Made by a program: the position numbers and the translations under genes
Notes under the pieces: model-generated
What the model saw: the letters and a program-made list of their open reading frames with translations, nothing else
Told to the model about the DNA's origin: nothing
The model's database searches: none
Shown here: positions 1-7,783 of the stretch, in pieces
How positions within the stretch are numbered: the first letter of the stretch is position 1
How the letters are laid out: each line of letters begins with the position of its first letter
Assembly: GCF_000818015.1 (NCBI RefSeq)
Contig: NZ_CP007511.1
Coordinates: 1,598,001-1,662,000 of the forward strand
Length of the DNA stretch: 64,000 nucleotides
Reading direction: 5' to 3'
Source of the DNA: Stutzerimonas balearica DSM 6083
GTDB taxonomy: Bacteria > Pseudomonadota > Gammaproteobacteria > Pseudomonadales > Pseudomonadaceae

Positions 1-712
1 GATAGGCCGGCACGATGAACATCGCGTCGTGCAGATAGCGGCCTACCAGCCGGCGCGGCTCGGACAGCATGCGGTGCAGCCATTCCAGCCGGCAGTTCTG
101 CATCCAGCGCGGCGCACGTTTGACGGTGCCGGTGGCGAAGGAAATGGAAGCGCCGATGCAGAAACCCATGCCGGTGCGCTCGTGGCTTTCTATGGAGCTG
201 GCAAGGATTTCCTGCCGCGGCGCGCCGACCGCATAGAACACCAGCTCCGAGGGATGCTCGCGGACGAAGCGCAGGCACCGCTCGACTTCCTGCGGGTCGT
301 TGATGAAGCCCATCGGCGGGTTGTGGTGATGCAGCGTGATGCGCGGGTAGAGCGCCCGCAGCCGTGCGCATTCGGCCTCGGTCGCACCGATCAGTACCAC
401 GCTTAAGCTGTCGCGATCGGCCCAGCGCAGCAGGTCGATGGTCAGGTCGCTGCCAGGAATGACTTCTTCGACCGGCACGCCCAGACGGTGCAGCAGCGGT
501 ATCAGGATGCGGCTGTCGCACAGGCGCAGGCGTGCCTTGGCGTAGGCGTTGCGCAACGAAGGGTTGTTCTGCAGCTGCGCCAGGTGATCGACGTTGGGCG
601 TGACCACGAAGGAATAGGGCTGCTTCACGCCCTCGCGTATGGTCGCGAGCAAGGCGGCCTTGCTGCCGGTATAGAAGTCCACACCGAATGCATGGTTCGT
701 TTTACTCGACAC
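1..712 (-). CDS. WecG/TagA/CpsF family glycosyltransferase (3' end cut by window edge)
   Basis: Transfers a sugar (typically N-acetylmannosamine-type) from a UDP-sugar onto a lipid-linked acceptor in surface polysaccharide assembly at the inner face of the inner membrane. About 237 codons are visible. They carry family hallmarks in order: an N-terminal TPNVDHL block, CDSR followed by a PGSDL block, the VGAPRQE motif, and the C-terminal RAPRWMQ/LEWLHR/EPRR block. The family is usually about 240-250 residues, so only a few residues are missing. I chose a GTG start at 712 because GGGAG lies about 12 nt upstream and the reading frame has no ATG before the conserved region. This start overlaps the end of the preceding glycosyltransferase by 11 nt, which implies translational coupling. 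Family assignment is secure; the sugar is unknown. Confidence 0.9.
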   Translation of the reverse strand, partial: MSSKTNHAFGVDFYTGSKAALLATIREGVKQPYSFVVTPNVDHLAQLQNNPSLRNAYAKARLRLCDSRILIPLLHRLGVPVEEVIPGSDLTIDLLRWADRDSLSVVLIGATEAECARLRALYPRITLHHHNPPMGFINDPQEVERCLRFVREHPSELVFYAVGAPRQEILASSIESHERTGMGFCIGASISFATGTVKRAPRWMQNCRLEWLHRMLSEPRRLVGRYLHDAMFIVPAY

Positions 713-1580
713 TCATCGTTACTCCCTTGAAGGCGCCCTTGATGCCGGACCAGGCCAGGGCCGGGTGGTTGTACTCCTTGATCAGCGTGATCGCCGACAG
801 GAAACACGCCGAAGCCAGCGCGAACGGCGCGCCGTAGAAGCGCTTGTTGAATCGCGTGGCGGCGCGGTTGCGGTAGTAGTGGTAGAACGCCGAGCGGCCG
901 CCGGAACTCAGCGAGCCGTAGTGGTAGAGCCGGCTCTGCGGCACCACCTTGATCGTCACGCCGAGCTTGCGGGCCTGGAACTGCCAGTCGACTTCCTCGG
1001 AATACATGAAGTAGTCCTCGTCCATCAGACCGATGCGCTCGAGCAGGCGGGCGGAGAACGCCAGGCTGCAGCCCATCAGGTAGTCGGGTTGCTCCTGTTG
1101 CTGGGCCATGGACTCCAGCGTCTGCCCCTTGCCGAGCAGCTTGGCCTTGCCCAGCAGCGGATAGAGCTTGCCGCCGCCGTAGCATTCCAAGTGGCCGTCG
1201 TCGGCACTGAGGATCACCGAGCCGACGAATTGCCGGTCGTTGCGCTTGAGCTCCTCGAGCAGCGGAGAAAAGGCGTCTTCGTCGACATAGGTGTCGTTGT
1301 TGACGATCCAGTAATGCTCGACCGGCAGGTTGGCCTGGGCCCAGCGGATGCCGTAGTTGTTGCCACCGGCATAGCCGTTGTTTTCCGGGTTGGCGAGCAC
1401 GGTGACGTTATGCGCCGCCTGCTCCTGCTGCCAGGTCTGGAAGGCGACCAGCGAGCCATCCTGCGAGTCGTTGTCGATCACGATGATGTGGTCGATCACC
1501 CGACAATGCGTGCGCAGGCTCTCGATGCAGCTGATGGTTTCAGTAGCTGCCTTGTAGTTGAGAATAAGTGCGACGTTCAT
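702..1580 (-). CDS. Glycosyltransferase family 2 (rhamnosyltransferase-like)
   Basis: A 292-residue GT-A fold transferase predicted to add one sugar to the lipid-linked repeat unit in the cytoplasm. Seen in the sequence: the nucleotide-binding IDNDSQDGS segment (about 35-43), NGYAGGNNYG (68-77), the NNDTYVDED acidic motif (94-102), and FMYSEEVDWQ (191-200), a set typical of WbbL-like rhamnosyl/GT2 enzymes. A short C-terminal hydrophobic stretch may attach it to the membrane. The start lies 41 nt inside the upstream polymerase gene and the end overlaps the downstream WecG-family gene, so this is a tightly packed EPS operon. The donor sugar cannot be read from sequence; rhamnose is only an analogy. 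Confidence 0.88.
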   Translation of the reverse strand: MNVALILNYKAATETISCIESLRTHCRVIDHIIVIDNDSQDGSLVAFQTWQQEQAAHNVTVLANPENNGYAGGNNYGIRWAQANLPVEHYWIVNNDTYVDEDAFSPLLEELKRNDRQFVGSVILSADDGHLECYGGGKLYPLLGKAKLLGKGQTLESMAQQQEQPDYLMGCSLAFSARLLERIGLMDEDYFMYSEEVDWQFQARKLGVTIKVVPQSRLYHYGSLSSGGRSAFYHYYRNRAATRFNKRFYGAPFALASACFLSAITLIKEYNHPALAWSGIKGAFKGVTMSVE

Positions 1581-2796
1581 AGAGTCTTTCCTGGCTGCGA
1601 AGGTGACGGGCTCTCAGGGAGTGGATGACGAACAGCATGGCGATGACCGGCTGGCCGTACTCCATCAGGCCGTTGAGCGGCCAGATCACGAAGTAGGCGA
1701 GCATCACCGCGTAGATGAAGCTCAGGTCGCGGTCGATGTTCTTGGCGATGCGCTGGTAGACCAGCAGCGTCAGCGGAATGATCAGAAAGGTGAGGAAGCC
1801 GAAGCGGAACAGGGTGCCGACGATGCCCACGTCGGAGAGGAAGAAGTGCTCGCCGAAGTAGGGGATGAAGCCGTCGCGCCACATCAGCGAAAGCGAACCG
1901 CTCGGCAGCCAGTTGACCAGGTCCAGGTGGCGCATGATGGCGGCAATGGTGATGGGCCGGGCGCCGTCCTCCACGTTGGTCACCGACTGGCTGTAGAAGT
2001 CGACGTTCAGGCCCAGCACCTCCAGCAGGCTCGGGTAGAAGTACAGCGGCGACAGCAGTACGCACAGCGAGGCGGCCCAGACGATGGCCTTGGCGCGCAG
2101 GCAGAACAGGGTGAAGGCCAGGCAGAGGACGATCAGCTGGCGGGTCTGGGTGGCGAATACCAGGGTCAGCAGCAGAAGCGCGGCGAGGATCAGATACAGC
2201 GTGCGGCTGCGCTTGGCACCGTTGATCGGCGACGCCGCCTTGTGCCACAGCTGGATGCAGTAGAAATAGCCGAAGCAGATCAGGAACGGGCCGATGGACG
2301 AGCGGTCCGGGCGGTCGTCGGAGCGGACTTCGGCGCGCATGTCCGGGATCACACCGAACTTGAAGCACCAGGAGAGAAACGCGGCGAACAGTGCCGCGTA
2401 GATCAGCGCACGTTCGAACTGCAGCGTACTGACCCGCTTGGACAGGAACAGCAGCGGCGCGAAGCCCAGGCAGAACAGCACCCGGCGCTCCTCGATCAGC
2501 CCGTAGACGATCGGCTGGCCGTAGGTGAAGTAGGCGAACACGGCCGGCAGCAGCTGGAACACCACGACCGTGTACAGGCAGTAGTACATCAGGATGCGCA
2601 GTTCGCGCGAGGCTTCCTCCGACTGCGCCAGGATCAGCAGAAAGGCGAACACCATGCAGATCGCCAGAAAGGCTTCGTTGATGCCTTTGAGGCCGTAGGG
2701 ATTGTGCGGACTTTCGCCGAACACCGAAAAGTGCAGCACGATCGCCAGAAACAGCAGCGGAAAGAAAAGGAAGCGTGAACTGAAAGTCGTCATCAA
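1540..2796 (-). CDS. Polytopic membrane protein, probable Wzy-like EPS polymerase
   Basis: A 418-residue protein with a hydrophobic N-terminus and roughly ten further hydrophobic segments, separated by short charged loops and one longer soluble loop near residues 250-300. Its size, topology and place among a flippase and glycosyltransferases fit a Wzy-type polymerase, which joins repeat units on the periplasmic face. Wzy proteins are poorly conserved, so the call rests mainly on context. An O-antigen ligase-like protein is the main alternative. Its 3' end overlaps the GT2 gene by 41 nt, unusually long for a coupled pair, so the downstream start could in reality be a little later. Confidence 0.7.
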   Translation of the reverse strand: MMTTFSSRFLFFPLLFLAIVLHFSVFGESPHNPYGLKGINEAFLAICMVFAFLLILAQSEEASRELRILMYYCLYTVVVFQLLPAVFAYFTYGQPIVYGLIEERRVLFCLGFAPLLFLSKRVSTLQFERALIYAALFAAFLSWCFKFGVIPDMRAEVRSDDRPDRSSIGPFLICFGYFYCIQLWHKAASPINGAKRSRTLYLILAALLLLTLVFATQTRQLIVLCLAFTLFCLRAKAIVWAASLCVLLSPLYFYPSLLEVLGLNVDFYSQSVTNVEDGARPITIAAIMRHLDLVNWLPSGSLSLMWRDGFIPYFGEHFFLSDVGIVGTLFRFGFLTFLIIPLTLLVYQRIAKNIDRDLSFIYAVMLAYFVIWPLNGLMEYGQPVIAMLFVIHSLRARHLRSQERLYERRTYSQLQGSY

Positions 2797-2836
2797 CCTG
2801 AATCCTTAGGTTTGGGTTCCTTGTTCGCCGGCTGGA

Positions 2837-4087
2837 TCACGCAGTTTCCAGCGCGCGGCGCTTGATCTTCTTGCGGCGCACCAACAGGCCGGTAAAGGCC
2901 TTGAAACTCTGATACAGACCGATCTCCCGCATCCCCTTGCCGAGCTCGAAGCCCTTGTAGCTCGGGGTTTTCAACATCAGCAGCTTCATCGCCCAGAGGC
3001 GTGGCAGGATCGTCGTGCGCCGGTAGTACTGGAACGGCTGGATCGCGAAGATGCTGCCCGTGTCGAAGGCCTCGGCTTTGACAACACCATCGGCCTCGGC
3101 GTTGCGAAAAAGTTCGCGACCGTTCGGCGTACGGACCAGAATCAAGGAATTGCCTTCGCGTTCTTCGAACGACGGGTAGCCCTTTTCATCGCCTTCCCAG
3201 CCGTCGGCACAGACGATGTCGGCGAACTCGCCGATGCCGTCCGGGCAGATCTTGCAGCGCGTCTGCAGATGGCGGTTGAGCACCTTTCCCCAGGAGTCGT
3301 TGTAGGTCATGGTGCGTGCTTCGCCGTTCTTCAGCGTGGCCTTGGTCAGGCCCGGCCAGCCGTCGCCGCGATAGCGGAACGCGGTGACGTCCTCGCGCTT
3401 GGCGTCGAGTTTTTCCAGCACCTGCTCGGTGCCATGCAGGCTCGGCGTACCGGCGCACATGAAGGACACGACGTAGGGGATGTTCTCTTTCAGCCGCGGG
3501 TTGTGCGCCTGCATCTGGCGAACCGCGGCGACGTCGCAGGGCTTGCCGACGAACAGGTACTTCTCCGTGGACATCGCCACCCAGCGCAGCGCTTCGGCAG
3601 GCGAGGCGGGCGCATAGCGCGAGCCGGAGGAGGCGATGACGTTCTGCCGCGAGCGGCTGATGATCGCCACGTTTTCCAGCGGGTCCTGCTGTGAGGCCTG
3701 GATCTGGATGACGCCGTCGACCAGCTTGCGGTCCAGGCAGTACTGCGCCAGCGCCGAGATCACGCCCCCGGACGAGCCGGCCTGGCGGATCTCGTCGTCG
3801 GCCGCGTAGCCCTTGAGGGTGTCGAGGATCTCGCCCCAGATCGGGTGGTAGTTCTTCGACTTGTACGGCCGGATGTCCAGGTTCAACGCCGGGCATGACT
3901 TGGCAAAGGCACCGGTGGTTGGCGCATCGGCGATTTCCTTGTCCCGATACGCCGGGTTGAGCGCCGGACGGTGGTAGCCGTCGGCGTTCAGGCGCATGCG
4001 CAGGGCGTCGTCGGACGCCACCGAGCTGCACATGCCGCAGCCACTGCACAGGTCGTTTTTCAGGACACGATCGAGTAGCGCTTTCAT
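2837..4087 (-). CDS. FrhB/FdhB-like Fe-S flavoprotein (coenzyme F420 hydrogenase beta-subunit family) in EPS operon
   Basis: A 416-residue protein of the coenzyme F420 hydrogenase/dehydrogenase beta-subunit family. It opens with a ferredoxin-type cluster, C14-x2-C17-x2-C20 with C65-P66, followed by SGSRYAP (154-160), GKPCDVAA (181-188) and a second cysteine set at C211, C278, C281 and C293. These match the Fe-S and flavin-binding parts of the family. I start at the ATG at 4087, which has GGAAGG upstream, rather than at an earlier in-frame start at 4189. Members often sit beside polysaccharide pyruvyl transferases in surface-glycan clusters, as here, but their reaction is not established. F420 itself is not expected in pseudomonads, so flavin or ferredoxin is the likelier electron carrier (inference). 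Confidence 0.85.
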   Translation of the reverse strand: MKALLDRVLKNDLCSGCGMCSSVASDDALRMRLNADGYHRPALNPAYRDKEIADAPTTGAFAKSCPALNLDIRPYKSKNYHPIWGEILDTLKGYAADDEIRQAGSSGGVISALAQYCLDRKLVDGVIQIQASQQDPLENVAIISRSRQNVIASSGSRYAPASPAEALRWVAMSTEKYLFVGKPCDVAAVRQMQAHNPRLKENIPYVVSFMCAGTPSLHGTEQVLEKLDAKREDVTAFRYRGDGWPGLTKATLKNGEARTMTYNDSWGKVLNRHLQTRCKICPDGIGEFADIVCADGWEGDEKGYPSFEEREGNSLILVRTPNGRELFRNAEADGVVKAEAFDTGSIFAIQPFQYYRRTTILPRLWAMKLLMLKTPSYKGFELGKGMREIGLYQSFKAFTGLLVRRKKIKRRALETA

Positions 4088-4145
4088 AGCAGCCTTCCCT
4101 TGAGCTGCGGGCCACGGTCGGCGGCCCGGTGTTTGACGATGCCGG

Positions 4146-5378
4146 TCATGCGGCTGCCCGCCGCTTGCGGTAGATGTTCTGCACCGCATAACCGTAAATG
4201 AGCGTCAGGACGACCATGCCGAGGGTGGAGACCCAGGGCGCCGCCTGTATGCCGTGACGGGGGATGAAGACCCAGTAACAGGTCACTGTGACAACGCCGG
4301 AGAAAATGATTCCAAACGTGCGCAAAAAACCTGTCCCCATGGCCATCAGCTGCACCCCCAGGCCGGCTGCGACGAAGCGCGCCGCGGTGAAGCAGGCGAA
4401 GGCCAGCCAAAGCGTGTGGAGTTCGGCGTAGCCGGCGCCGAGGAAGTAATCGGTGAAGAGCGGCCCGACCAGGTAGAAGCCCAGCGCCAGTGCCAGGCCC
4501 AGCCCGACGTATTCGGCGAGGATGCGTGCGCCGTAGCGGCGCAGGCCCGGGCTGTCGTGATGCAGCAGATGGGCGAAGCGCGGGATGTGCACGCTGGCCA
4601 GCAGTACGCTGAACGGCACCGCGCCCTGTACCAGACGCGACCCGGCGAAGTAGATGCCCGCGGCCTCGCGCCCGGCGAGGTGGTTGACGAGGATCACGTC
4701 GAGCTGAGCGAAGATGTTCGTCGCGCCGCTGTCCACGGCGAAGCTCGTCGAGGTGCGGAAGCGTTCGGCCAGCGTGCGGCGCGAAGTCTGCAGCATGCCG
4801 CCCAGCGCCACGATCTTCGACAGCGCGCGCAATGCGCCGGCGGCGTAGATCAGGCGCGACGCCAGGAAGGCCATACCGATGGCGATGACCTCGTTGCGCA
4901 AGAGGATGGCCAGGCCGATGAAGACGAAGTGCAACAGGGCGGTCACCACGACGATGCGGGTTTCGCGCTGGAACTGGCCGATGCTGCGGAACACCGTCAG
5001 CGCGAGGTCGCCGTAGGACGAGGCCAGCGTGCCGAGCAGGAACAGCACGGCCGCGATGCGCTCGGCGCTGGTCAGCTCGAGCACGAAGAGGATCACCGGC
5101 AGCAGGATCAGGCAGGCCGGCAGCACCAGCACGCTCTTGGCGGCAAGGCTGGCCGACATGATCTCGCCGGCACGCTCGCGCTCGGCGCCGATGTCGCGCA
5201 GCGCGCGCATGCCGAAGCCGTAGTCGGTCACCAGGGCGACGATGGTCGACCAGGTGATGACGATGGAAATGAAACCGAAGTCCGAGGGGCCGAGCGTCCT
5301 TGCCAGGATCAGTAGCGTGCCCAGCTGCACGGCGGTACGGGCCGCCGTGGTGACTCCCATCAGGGCATGATCGCGCAT
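4146..5378 (-). CDS. Oligosaccharide flippase family protein (Wzx-like)
   Basis: A 410-residue polytopic protein with many regularly spaced hydrophobic helices and an N-terminal segment (LILARTLGPSDFGFISI, about 22-38) typical of the polysaccharide biosynthesis/MATE-like flippase family. It should move undecaprenyl-linked repeat units across the inner membrane so that the polymerase can act. It starts 2 nt after the pyruvyl transferase stop codon and is followed after 58 nt by the FrhB-like gene, so all are probably on one transcript. Family is clear; substrate is unknown. Confidence 0.88.
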   Translation of the reverse strand: MRDHALMGVTTAARTAVQLGTLLILARTLGPSDFGFISIVITWSTIVALVTDYGFGMRALRDIGAERERAGEIMSASLAAKSVLVLPACLILLPVILFVLELTSAERIAAVLFLLGTLASSYGDLALTVFRSIGQFQRETRIVVVTALLHFVFIGLAILLRNEVIAIGMAFLASRLIYAAGALRALSKIVALGGMLQTSRRTLAERFRTSTSFAVDSGATNIFAQLDVILVNHLAGREAAGIYFAGSRLVQGAVPFSVLLASVHIPRFAHLLHHDSPGLRRYGARILAEYVGLGLALALGFYLVGPLFTDYFLGAGYAELHTLWLAFACFTAARFVAAGLGVQLMAMGTGFLRTFGIIFSGVVTVTCYWVFIPRHGIQAAPWVSTLGMVVLTLIYGYAVQNIYRKRRAAA

Positions 5379-5380
5379 GG

Positions 5381-6568
5381 TTATCTCTGGTAGACCGCCT
5401 GGCTCTGGTGCAGCGACAGCAGGATGCGCTCGAGCGCATCACTGTAGGCATCCAGCTTGCGGCGGATGATCGCGCCGCTGGCGGCGACCTCGGCCTTGAG
5501 CTGTTCGCGCTCGTCCAGGTGCGCCAGCACGGCGGTCAGCGCGCTTTCGGTCGTCTCGGTTTTCAGGTCCACCACGCGGTGGTAGTCGAGCGACTGGTAG
5601 AGCCCGGCGAACTTGCGGCTGTAGGCCAGCGGCACGACCGGCACGCCTGCGGAGAACGCACCGATGGTCGCGTGCATGCGCGCGCCGATGAAGAAATCCA
5701 GCCCACTGATGTAACTCTTCGCCTCGATCGGGCCGCGGAAGCGTGGGGCCAGCTTGAGCGCCGGGTAGCGCTTCTGCAGCGCCTGCGACACGCTGAAATC
5801 GTCCTCGGCCGGGAAGCCGAGCGGAATCACGTGAGGCACCAGGTGGACCTCATGCCCGCGCTCGAACAGCGTCTGGATCAGCTCGTCGGTCAGCGCCTTG
5901 TAGTCGGCGCGCAGGCCGAACTGGTTGGCGGTGCCTTCGTAGCCGCCGTGGTGCAGCAGCGCCGAGACGCTGATGCCCACCGCCAGGCGGGCCGGATCGC
6001 GCGCCTCGGTCTGCCGCTCGAAGGGCAGGTGGAAGGCGACGTCGATCACCTCGTCGCGGTTGGGCACGCCGAGCTGTTCGAGCACGGCAAAGGACTGGTG
6101 GTCGCGGGCGAAGACCATGCTGCTTTTTTTCATCACCCAGGCTGCCGCGCGCGTGCCCCAGTCCGATTTGAACGGGCCGATGGTCTGTGGCGAGAGGATC
6201 AGCGGCACGCGGGCACCGAGCGCCATGCCCTTGCTGACCAGGAGCTTGATCAGGCGCTTGACGCCGTAGATGTCCGAGAAGCTGTCGCCCTCGCCAATGT
6301 CGAAAATCGCGTCGCAGGAGGCGATCGCCTTGTACAGACCGTGCGGGTTCTTCAGCAGCGTCTTCTCGTTGAACTCGATGAACTCGTACTTGAAGCGCTC
6401 GCTCGACGGCGGGTAATCGCAGGGGCCGGACGAGCCGATGATCAGGAATTCCGCGTTGATCCCGCAGCGGCGGGCCGCCTCGTCGATCAGCAGCATGTTG
6501 GAAATGCTCAGCGCGCCGACGCCGAGGTTGCCGGAAGAGAACGAGTGCCAAAGCAGTCCGAATTTCAT
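5381..6568 (-). CDS. Polysaccharide pyruvyl transferase family protein
   Basis: A 395-residue protein predicted to add ketal-linked pyruvate from phosphoenolpyruvate to a sugar of the EPS repeat, giving it negative charge. Seen: the N-terminal GNLGVGALSISN block, the ILSPQTIGPFKS segment mid-protein, and the C-terminal GARMHATIGAF...AGVPVVPLAYSRKFAGL signature (about 295-323), which corresponds to the catalytic R/H and K of the WcaK/ExoV/CsaB family. It lies between the GH5 and flippase genes with spacings of 18 and 2 nt. The FrhB-like protein two genes downstream is a common partner of this family. Confidence 0.92.
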   Translation of the reverse strand: MKFGLLWHSFSSGNLGVGALSISNMLLIDEAARRCGINAEFLIIGSSGPCDYPPSSERFKYEFIEFNEKTLLKNPHGLYKAIASCDAIFDIGEGDSFSDIYGVKRLIKLLVSKGMALGARVPLILSPQTIGPFKSDWGTRAAAWVMKKSSMVFARDHQSFAVLEQLGVPNRDEVIDVAFHLPFERQTEARDPARLAVGISVSALLHHGGYEGTANQFGLRADYKALTDELIQTLFERGHEVHLVPHVIPLGFPAEDDFSVSQALQKRYPALKLAPRFRGPIEAKSYISGLDFFIGARMHATIGAFSAGVPVVPLAYSRKFAGLYQSLDYHRVVDLKTETTESALTAVLAHLDEREQLKAEVAASGAIIRRKLDAYSDALERILLSLHQSQAVYQR

Positions 6569-6586
6569 CGTGTGGGTACTCCAGGA

Positions 6587-7657
6587 TCAGTCAGCGCTTG
6601 GCGCGGGAGAGGGGCCGAAGGCGGCGCAGTCGTTGGCAAGGTGCTTCTGCAGGATCGCCATCTGCGGGCGGTCCTGCCCGTCGCGCGGTTCGATCGCGAG
6701 CCGGTACTGGCCCCAGCCCGGACCACCGGCCCAGTAGGCGCTCGGGATGCAGTTGTCATTGAGGTAGGCGAGCAGGTTGTCCATGGCCACGCTCGCTTCG
6801 GGCAGGTCGTCCGGGATGCCGTATTCGCCGAGAAAGCCCTTCTGGCCGTGCTTCTGCAGCCACTCGACGAAGGGGCGGGCGCGTTCGACCCCGAGCATCG
6901 GGTCGATGTTGCGGCTCTTGCCTGGCAGGTACTTGCCGGAGAAGTCCTCGTCGAAGTACAGGTGCGCTTCGTAGACGATGCGCTCGGCCGGGTCCTTGAC
7001 CAGGAAGTTGGCGTTGACCAGCGGCCAGTGATAGGCGCTCGACCAGCGCTCGCCCTCGACGAAGATCAGCGTTTGCTGATCGACTTCGCGGATGGCATCG
7101 ACCGCCGCCTGCGCCGCGCCCGGCCAGAGCCCGACCGTGCCGTGCGGCTCGTTCATGATGTCGTAGCCGAGCAGCGCCGGGTGCCCGCCGAAGCGCTTGG
7201 CCAGTTTTTGCCAGACCTCGGCATAGGCCGCGTAGGGCACGTCGCTGGAGCCGATCAGGTGGCCCTGATAGCGCCCGTAGTTGTGCATGTCGAGGATGAC
7301 TTTCTGCCCATGCTGCATGGCGAAGTCGAGGGTCCGTTTGAGCAGCCGGAGCTGTTCGCCGTCCAGGTCTTCGCCAAGGTTGTGCTGCACGCGCTCCCAG
7401 ATGAACGGGAAGCGGATCAGGCGGATACCCTTGTCGGCGTAGTACTTGAAGTGGCGCTTCTCGGGGTAGAAGTAGTTCGTGCCGTGCTTGCCCGGGACCA
7501 CATGCGGGGCGAAGCCGGCGCCGGACAGGTTCACGCCGATCAGGTCGATACCGGCACTGCCGCCTTCGTCGCGCGCGGCCGCCCAGGGCGCCGAACCGGC
7601 CAGTGCCGCCGCCAGTACCAGGCGCGTCACCTGTCGGAGAGTTGTGCGAGGAATCAT
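6587..7657 (-). CDS. Secreted glycoside hydrolase family 5 (cellulase-type)
   Basis: A 356-residue protein with a Sec signal peptide (residues 1 to about 28, ending APWAAA) followed by a single GH5 TIM barrel. Visible landmarks are the IRFPFIWERV strand (81-90), MHNYGRY (124-130), the acid/base glutamate in IMNEPHG (E170) and the nucleophile glutamate in FLGEYG (E278). It should hydrolyse beta-linked glucan or a related backbone in the periplasm or outside the cell. Inside an EPS operon such enzymes usually trim, release or quality-control the cell's own polymer, so the substrate is probably the EPS rather than plant cellulose (inference). It is separated from wzc by 126 bp that carry a strong hairpin. 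Confidence 0.9.
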   Translation of the reverse strand: MIPRTTLRQVTRLVLAAALAGSAPWAAARDEGGSAGIDLIGVNLSGAGFAPHVVPGKHGTNYFYPEKRHFKYYADKGIRLIRFPFIWERVQHNLGEDLDGEQLRLLKRTLDFAMQHGQKVILDMHNYGRYQGHLIGSSDVPYAAYAEVWQKLAKRFGGHPALLGYDIMNEPHGTVGLWPGAAQAAVDAIREVDQQTLIFVEGERWSSAYHWPLVNANFLVKDPAERIVYEAHLYFDEDFSGKYLPGKSRNIDPMLGVERARPFVEWLQKHGQKGFLGEYGIPDDLPEASVAMDNLLAYLNDNCIPSAYWAGGPGWGQYRLAIEPRDGQDRPQMAILQKHLANDCAAFGPSPAPSAD

Positions 7658-7748
7658 CGAACTGCCTGCCTTCGGGCAATAGCCTTCCGCTGAGACTGCT
7701 GACTCAGGAAAGGCGACTGGAAAACTGCGAGCCGTGGCTCGCGTTGCG

Positions 7749-7777
7749 GGGCGATACGGCGGGCAGCCGCATCGCCC
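7749..7777 (-). terminator. Strong hairpin directly after wzc; candidate attenuator or terminator
   Basis: Arms 7749-7760 and 7766-7777 pair over 12 positions with one A-C mismatch around a 5-nt loop, starting 6 nt beyond the wzc stop codon. No U-run follows in the direction of transcription, so full intrinsic termination is uncertain. Partial termination or 3'-end protection of the wcaJ-wzb-wzc part is the likelier role. Confidence 0.6.
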
Positions 7778-7783
7778 GGAGCA

